Below, one piece after another: positions 57,999 to 64,000 of a stretch of DNA of 64,000 nucleotides. The DNA lies in NCBI GenBank assembly GCA_964016985.1, contig OZ024826.1, positions 71,497,768 to 71,561,767 of the forward strand. The letters run 5' to 3'. The stretch is from Anodontia alba. Lineage: Eukaryota; Mollusca; Bivalvia; Lucinida; Lucinidae. Below the pieces are notes generated by a model. The model did not search any database and was not told the origin of the DNA. It saw only the letters and a list, made by a program, of their open reading frames with translations. The stretch's first letter is position 1, and every line of letters starts with the position of its first letter. The position numbers were made by a program, and so were the translations under genes.

Positions 57999-58945
57999 AA
58001 TCAGAATTTTTACTGGTGATAAGTCTAACGACATTCATACACCACGGCCTGTTATAGGAGAAGTAGTCCCTAGCTCTCACCAGAGAGGTAAACCTAGCCA
58101 CACCATCCTCTGCACCTTCAGCATAGGTAATAATCAAATCTGGAAGAGCATTTCAATTGCTGATTGTTTAAGGGAAGAATGAGCCCTTGTAAAAATGTCT
58201 GTTCTTGCAGCAGGGGTCTGAAAAATCAATGATTGATTATTTCTACTGCAGGGATAAGGTCATCTGTTGGAATGCTGGCAGCACCCTTAAGACTTTTGTA
58301 CAAAAGAATCAGTCTACTGTCTCTCCACCTTTTCTTGAGAGACTCCCATTTTAGTTTTGCCAGTATTCCAATCATACTCTCAGTTTTAAAGCAGTAAGCT
58401 AGTTACAAACCCAGCCACCCTATTCTGAACTTTTTCGATTTCTTGTTGAAGAACCACCCCTTGGGGATCCCAAACATAGCTGTCATATTCCAAAACGGGG
58501 CAAACAAGTCCCCTATATGCTACCTCTTTTACATCCTGAGGATATTGATAAAGATTTCGTCCCAAGAAACCAAGAGTTCTATTTGCCTTAGTACACATGT
58601 TGCTGATATGTGTTTTCATCTCAATTATGTGTGATTGTTACTCCTAGGTATTTAATGGAATCCACATTTTCCAGGACAGTACCTTCTAAAGCATAAGAAA
58701 CCTCAATCTTATTTGTTTTCATCCTAGTTATTTGCATTATATTGCATTTGACTGGCTGAAATATCATATTCCATTTTCTGGCCCAACATCCTAATCTATC
58801 TATAGCCTTCTGAAGTTTCAATGAGTCCTCTGCATCTCTGATTTTACGATAGCAAACACAGTCATTTCTGAGTCAATGTCTTTGGAAATATCATTTATGT
58901 ACAGAGAGAACAATAATGGACCAAGACCATTTTTTTTCTGTCTTA
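57999..58945 (-). mobile_element. CR1/jockey-type LINE, 5' truncated
   Basis: Minus-strand 3' end of a non-LTR retrotransposon. It ends in a short TTCTGA repeat (57999-58015), typical of such elements. The 5' end is lost at about 58945, where an HLE remnant begins. Confidence 0.85.
58050..58945 (-). pseudogene. LINE reverse transcriptase C-terminal half, disabled
   Basis: Readable blocks are LGPLLFSLYINDISKDIDSE (RT palm), DCVCYRKIRDAEDS, LGCWARKWNM, CNIMQITR, YLGVTITHN, ANRTLGFLGRNLYQ, LVCPVLEYDSYVWDPQ and EKVQNRVAGFVTS, in normal order for the RT thumb and C-terminus. A deletion of about 17 bp removes the catalytic FADD segment, and frameshifts lie near 58620 and 58820. The final frame runs to GVARFTSLV near 58055. 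Confidence 0.9.
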
Positions 58946-59178
58946 CTGCAGATATTTTGACAAAAGTTTTACAGAAATGTTCCTTGAGTAGTCCTCTACC
59001 AAACATCTGAATTTTGTCCAAGCAGTTGAATTTGATTGGTTGCAATGGCAACTAAACATTGTGAAAAAAAAAAAAAAAAAAATGAGGGTAATGCTTAAAA
59101 TTTCTGAATACTGAGAATAGTTCAAAATATTAGCTTTTATAGCAGTTCACTAAGGTGAGCATCGTGGCCCATGGGCAC
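58946..59178 (+). mobile_element. HLE 3' remnant
   Basis: GTTTTACAGAAATGTTCCTT resembles the units of 3254-5402; the end is CACTAAGGTGAGCATCG and a GGCCCATGGGC hairpin. A poly(A) stretch lies at 59064-59082. Confidence 0.55.
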
Positions 59179-60302
59179 TATAAAATGTTTTCTAGATCTT
59201 GGCTCAGGTAGTCATATACAGTTCCCGGCATGTCAGATGATAGTTAATGATGTGTAAAAAGACATTTCATTCATTCATTTAAAACAGCTACAAAGTTGGT
59301 GACCGCCTTTGCCAAACGGAGAATAGCACCTATAGTGTTCAGAGTTGTAAATGAATCACTTTGTTTATTCTGAATTTCTCACTGCATGAGTAATTTTTAC
59401 ATTATGTGTAATTAATATAATTGAGTGTCCTGACTAATTAAATAACCTAAGTATTTACGAATCCTATCATTTTACGCAGTGGACTATTAGCTCTTAAATG
59501 CTAAGCAAAATCAATGCAGGGGACAATTTTTTTTTTTTTATTTGTATTTTCTCAGAGAAAATAAGGTTTGGCATTTCATGTAAATCATCTGCTAGGCAGA
59601 GGATGTCAAAAATACAAAGATAAAAAAATCAAAATGCTGTCTGCTGGTATAAGTCTAATCTGAATCTGCCAGATACTCCAATACACCTCAAGAAAAGTAT
59701 TTTTGTCTTTACCACTCTCTGGGAGAATTCAGCAGATGGCAGACTAATGATATTTTCCTTATTTTTTCCAGAAAATAGGCTTTGACATATCATGTCAACT
59801 GTTTGATTTGCCCATTCAGTAGGGTGTAGAATATCAAACTCCTGACAAATTATTTCTAGACATGCAGGCCAGTATAGGTCATATATGGCCTGTTTGAAAA
59901 CCTGCTGAATTTACATATCAGCAGAAGACATTTTAGGGGACTGCATAGACTTAGTAGATTTTCCCCTATTTCTCGTAAGGGTCATAAATTTTCTGATTTC
60001 CTGTTTGCTTACATGTACACTAAACCTCTTCTGAAAAGAGGTCTGCTCTGGAATGGAGAAATTCTTCCCTTTTAATGTTCCTGGAGGCATTATTGTTCAT
60101 TACTGTATGGCACTTTATTGCACAGAGCCTTAAAAATTATCACCCTTCCATCATCTCCATATAACTTGAGTAATGTTGAAGGTGATATGTGAAACACCAA
60201 ATTATCATCATCATCATCATCCTTTTAGTGTATACCCCTTACCAGAAATGAGGCAGAAGCATTGTGGACATAATTGCCTCCCTGAGGGTGTATCCATATC
60301 CC
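59179..60302. other. MITE debris; no gene
   Basis: Decayed M4 at 59490-59660 (CTAAGCAAAATCAATGCAGG, GTCTGCTGG), M2-like motifs near 59725-59950, and M7 motifs at 60020-60100 (GAAAAGAGGTCTGCTCTGGA). A (ATC)n run lies at 60205-60222. Confidence 0.5.
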
Positions 60303-60502
60303 TTAACCCTTGAAGCGCCAAGCAAAATTTGCAGCAGACAGCATTCAAAAATTTTTTTTTTTTTTTTTCAGTGAAAACAAGTCTTGACATTTTATGTGAA
60401 TTGTCTGCCAAGCAGACAATTCACATGAAATCTCGACTTGTTTTCTCTGAAAAAAAAAAAAAAAATTATCGTCTGCTACAGTTGTGATTGGCGCTTTAAG
60501 GA
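60303..60502. mobile_element. MITE family M4
   Basis: TTAACCCTTGAAGCGCCAAG start, GTCTGCCAAGCAGAC tip, end GGCGCTTTAAGGATGAA (TTAA mutated). Confidence 0.8.
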
Positions 60503-60747
60503 TGAAGATATTGTTCTTATTTGTCCCAGAAAATATTTTTTAACATTTCTGCATATTAGGAGATAATTTACATGAAATGTCGAAGTAAATGTGGCGATAC
60601 CCAGGTAAGGCGACAATCAGAGAACATCACCCTCCCAATGCACTGGATAATGGTTCCATGACATAAAATGACATCATAAAAATGGCACCACTGAACAAAC
60701 AAAAACCTGCAACGAAAATACTTTCTTGGAATGTTCAACAGCACAGC

Positions 60748-60961
60748 TTAACCCTGGTCCTGCTGATCCCAGATATATCCTGCCTTTAAAAACAGTGTAG
60801 ATCCAGATCAGTTGGCTTCTGAAGAAGCCAACTGATCTGGATCTACACTGTTTGCCATTTAGAATGTGAATTTTTATCAACAACTTGGATCAAGTAATCT
60901 GATTGGCTGAAAATTAGGAGTGGGCGTGGCATCTTAATTTATTCAGCATGACAAGGGTTAA
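60748..60961. mobile_element. MITE family M3, intact
   Basis: TTAACCCTGGTCCTGCTG to CAGCATGACAAGGGTTAA with a 25-bp-armed core hairpin (GTGTAGATCCAGATCAGTTG) that is perfect to the tip. Confidence 0.9.
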
Positions 60962-61372
60962 ACTTGATTCTACTCGGGCCAAACTTCACCCTGAATTCTG
61001 GTACAGTTTCAGCTGCACATAATTGTTTGGTTTTAGTAGGGTTTTTTTAACACAGAAGAATATACAAAATAACTTGAACACTGTGATGAGGGGTGCTGGA
61101 CTAGAAACTGAAAGTCCGAGCAATATGCCTGGTCGTGAAATGCTTTTCTAAATGGACAGCATCAAAAGAAAATGAACTGATGATGTGTGCGCTCAGCAAA
61201 AACTGAGATCACTCTATGCATCTGTACTATCATGTCAGTCGAATCTGTGTAACTGAAGAAACTTAAAATCTTGGGCTTTTACAAATTGGCTCATCTGAAT
61301 CTCCCTTCAACCCGCATGTCTGAATGTACAGTTTTCTCAAATTGTTGCTCTGATATCATGATTTAACCCTTG
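60962..61372. other. No gene or repeat recognised
   Basis: Plain sequence between two M3 copies. Confidence 0.35.
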
Positions 61373-61576
61373 TCCTACTGAACCCGGATATACCTTGCCT
61401 TTGCAAACAGTGTAGATCCAGATCAATTGGCTTCTGAAGAAGCCAACTCATCTGGATCTGCACTGTTTGCCATTAAGTATGTGAATTTATAGCAACAATC
61501 CGGATCAATTTATCTGATTGGCTGAAAATTAAAAGTGGGCGTGGTATCTTAATTTATTCAGCAGGACAAGGGTTAA
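61373..61576. mobile_element. MITE family M3, intact
   Basis: TTAACCCTTGTCCTACTGAA to CAGCAGGACAAGGGTTAA, same core hairpin. Confidence 0.9.
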
Positions 61577-61840
61577 TGTGCTGGGGCACAGCATTTTCTA
61601 AACTATTGCATGTGTCTAGTGAAGACTCAAATCAGCCTGAAAATGCTGGCAGTCTGATCAGAGTCATCACAGGACAGTCTGTGGATAGCCAAGGATCTAA
61701 AGTATCTTTAAGTGGACAGCAAAGGCTCTGATCAGCCTGTCAGGATGCGCAGACTGATCTAAGTCTGTGCTGGGTATACACACAGTCTTGTACGAAATGC
61801 TGTGCCCACGTTCATTTGCCATCTGTAACCATATTCCTTC

Positions 61841-62053
61841 TTAATACTTACCATGCTATGGGAAAATTCAGCAGACCACAAACTGATGATATTTTTCTTA
61901 CTTTTCCTAGAAAATAAGATCTGACATTTCATGCAAATTGTCTCCTAAGGAGACAATTTGTATCAATTGTCAAATCCTATTTTCTACGAAAAAATAAAAC
62001 AATATTTCAAAATGTCATCTGCTGAAATTTTTATCCAGCATGCAAAGTGTTAA
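61841..62053. mobile_element. MITE family M2, TTAA ends
   Basis: TTAATACTTACCATGCTATG to CAGCATGCAAAGTGTTAA; inverted ATTGTCTCC-TAAG-GAGACAAT tip. Confidence 0.8.
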
Positions 62054-62058
62054 TTCAT

Positions 62059-62233
62059 TACCATACTTGTCCTTAAATTTGAACAAGTCAGTTTCCTGTT
62101 GATGTATCTATTATAGCTGAGTGAGTGGCAAATATTTTAGATCCAGATCAGATGCCACATTATGTATCATCTGATTTGGGTCTACACTCTTAGCTCAAGC
62201 CTGTCTGTCCCAAAACTTAGGGTAAATATGGTA
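62059..62233. mobile_element. MITE family M1, near full length
   Basis: TACCATACTTGTCCTTAAA to GGGTAAATATGGTA with the AGATCCAGATCAGATGCCACA hairpin. It starts five bases after the M2 copy. Confidence 0.75.
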
Positions 62234-62643
62234 ATCCTGCTCAATACTTTTGAGGCTGATGTGAAAATTTACTTCTTTATTACTTCTTTACAAAAGAAAG
62301 CTAAGTAAAAATAAGTGTTTTTTTTTTTCTTTTCTTTTTTTTTTATCACTGACTGATGAATAATACATTGTGTCAAATCACAGTATTTTGAAACTTTTGA
62401 ACAAATACTTGCAATGATAAACTAGAAATGTGTTATGCCACTATTACATACTGTAAAATAGGAATTATTTATGAGAGATATCATGTAAATAGGTAATATA
62501 AATGTCATAAAATGTTGGCATTCTGGTGTCTGAATTAGTATTCAGTCATGTTCATGCTATTGGCTCACAGGATGAAGGCTATTGATCACTCCCTCATCTG
62601 TTTGCATGTCCATTGTCAAATCTACAAAATCAGTGAATCTATT
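62234..62643. other. No gene or repeat recognised
   Basis: AT-rich sequence with a T-run at 62320-62345. Confidence 0.35.
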
Positions 62644-62883
62644 TTAACCCTTAAAGTGCCAAGAAAAACTGCATCTGAAAATGTCTGTTTATGTTGTCTG
62701 CTGAATATTCTTGCAGACTTTTCAAACCTAGTTTTGCATACAGGCAAACAGTGTGGACCCAGATCAGACTGCTCCTAAAGGAGCAGTCTAATCTGGGTCC
62801 ACACTGTTTGCAAAAATGACTTAAAATCACAAGCAGATGACAAAGCAGACGACAATAGTTGTGACTGGCGCTTTAAGGGTTAA
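62644..62883. mobile_element. Chimeric TTAA MITE: M4 ends, M1/M3-type core
   Basis: Ends TTAACCCTTAAAGTGCCAA and GGCGCTTTAAGGGTTAA are M4, but the centre is GGCAAACAGTGTGGACCCAG with a perfect GACTGCTCC-TAA-GGAGCAGTC arm. Confidence 0.85.
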
Positions 62884-63132
62884 TGCTTAGCATGCTGCAT
62901 AGAATTTTTCAGCAGGCAACATTTTGAAATTTTTTTTTTTTTTTTTTCCTAGAAAACAGGGTTTGACATTTCATGAAAATTATCTCCTGGATGAGCCGTT
63001 TCATCAGGATCTACACTGTTTGCTATTTTGTTATTGATTTTTGACTGAAACTCCTATTTGCAACAATGGGTGTGTCCAAATTCAGAGATGGAAGAGTCCA
63101 TTTCAGAAATCCAGGGGTGAAAACGATTAATA
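62884..63132. mobile_element. M2 5' half joined to an M5 3' half
   Basis: GCTTAGCATGCTGCATAGAA and ATTTCATGAAAATTATCTCC (M2) run into TTTCATCAGGATCTACACTG and AGGGGTGAAAACGATTAA (M5). Confidence 0.6.
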
Positions 63133-63144
63133 ACATCCCTTTTG

Positions 63145-64000
63145 TTAGCTCACCTGGGCAAGAAGTGCTCAACCTCAAGGTGAGCTATTGTGATTGGTCA
63201 GTGTCCATCGTGGGTTGTGCATCATCCTCCGTCCGTCTTGCGGGTGTCAACAATTTCCTTTAAATCATTACTCCTCCAACACCCCTAGGCTAATTGACTC
63301 AAAACTTGGTAGGAAGATCAAAAATAGCTAAAATTGTTCTGATCAGAAGTCCAAGATGACGTTCATCTTGAAAATCTATTTAGAGGCTAAAGGCCATTGA
63401 ACTCGAAACTTGGTAGGAAGTATTGGGGCAACTTGCAAATTGAAAATAGCTTAATTCGTTCCGATCAGAAATCCAAGATGGGGACTTGTAGATCAAAAAA
63501 AGCTAAACTCTTTCTGATCAGAAATCCAAGATGTTCGCCATAGCTACCATATTGAAAATCTAGTTTGAACTTTTTCTCCTGAACCAAAAAGTGACTCGAA
63601 AATTGGTAGGAAGCATCAGGGTAAGTTGTAGATAAAAAAACAGATAAAACTCGTTCCGATCAGAAATCCAAGATGGATGTCACTGCTGTCATCTTGAAAA
63701 TCTATTTCAAATTTCTTCTCCTTAACCCAAAATGCCATTTGACTCGAAACATGGTTAGTAGTATCGGGGCCACTTGTAGATCAAAAATAGCTAAAATCAT
63801 TCCAATAGGAGATCCAAGACGACCGCCACGACAGCCATGTTGAAAATCTGTTTTAATTTTATTCTCCTTATCCAAAAGGCAAATTGACTTGAAACTTCAT
63901 TAGAAGTATCGAGGTGACTTGTAGATCAAAACTAGCTAAAAATGTTCCGACTGGAAATCCAAGGTGGCCCCCATGGTCATCATCTTGAAGATCTATTTTG
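63145..64000 (+). mobile_element. HLE of the 32824/40008 family, runs off the window
   Basis: TTGTTAGCTCACCTGGGC head, GTCCATCGTGGG and CCTCCGTCCGTC leader, and units with TTGACTCAAAACTTGGTAGG, ATAGCTAAAATTGTTC and CATCTTGAAAATCTATTT. Confidence 0.7.

Overview
This is eukaryotic, AT-rich, intron- and repeat-dominated DNA. The (GTCC)n-headed tandem-repeat cassettes that start with AGCTCACC and end in a hairpin plus CTAG or CTTG, the tRNA-headed SINEs and the many palindromic MITEs are all typical of bivalve mollusc genomes. I see no bacterial or organellar genes and no intact rRNA or tRNA gene.

Layout. One clear host exon (242-2080, 613 codons, phase 0 at both ends) lies at the left edge. A plausible short downstream exon of the same phase lies at 15077-15177. 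Almost everything else appears to be intron or intergenic space filled with mobile DNA, much of it nested. I use working names. HLE are Helitron-like modular cassettes with tandem-repeat cores (1-54, 2881-5783 with 3254-5402 inside, 6829-10749 with 8591-9515 inside, 16858-19120, 22670-24153, 26063-27801, 27896-29620, 31640-32037, 32824-34909, 34971-38475, 40008-41880, 50782-51810, 51846-53540, 54962-55726, 63145 to the window end). M1-M9 are palindromic MITE families. Several have TTAA target duplications and CCCT starts, like piggyBac-type MITEs.

Autonomous-type elements are all dead: a 1.28-kb D,D34D mariner (10950-12231), a truncated Penelope-like retroelement (35821-38248, plus a 3' fragment at 49845-50117) and a truncated CR1/jockey-type LINE (57999-58945). 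Three tRNA-derived SINEs share one body (19173, 24650, 57034).

The most unusual items are: (1) a 382-bp LTR element with no coding space (TRIM, 6162-6543) whose LTR contains a tRNA-Gln-like pol III promoter; (2) a sequence core shared by the tandem units of HLE families that otherwise look unrelated; (3) one hairpin core shared by MITE families with different termini; (4) an exon with its splice acceptor carried inside an HLE (29043-29510); and (5) a GGATGATC satellite (46320-47960). Duplicated sequence in the window supplies empty sites for several insertions, which fixes their ends and shows no target duplication for the HLEs.
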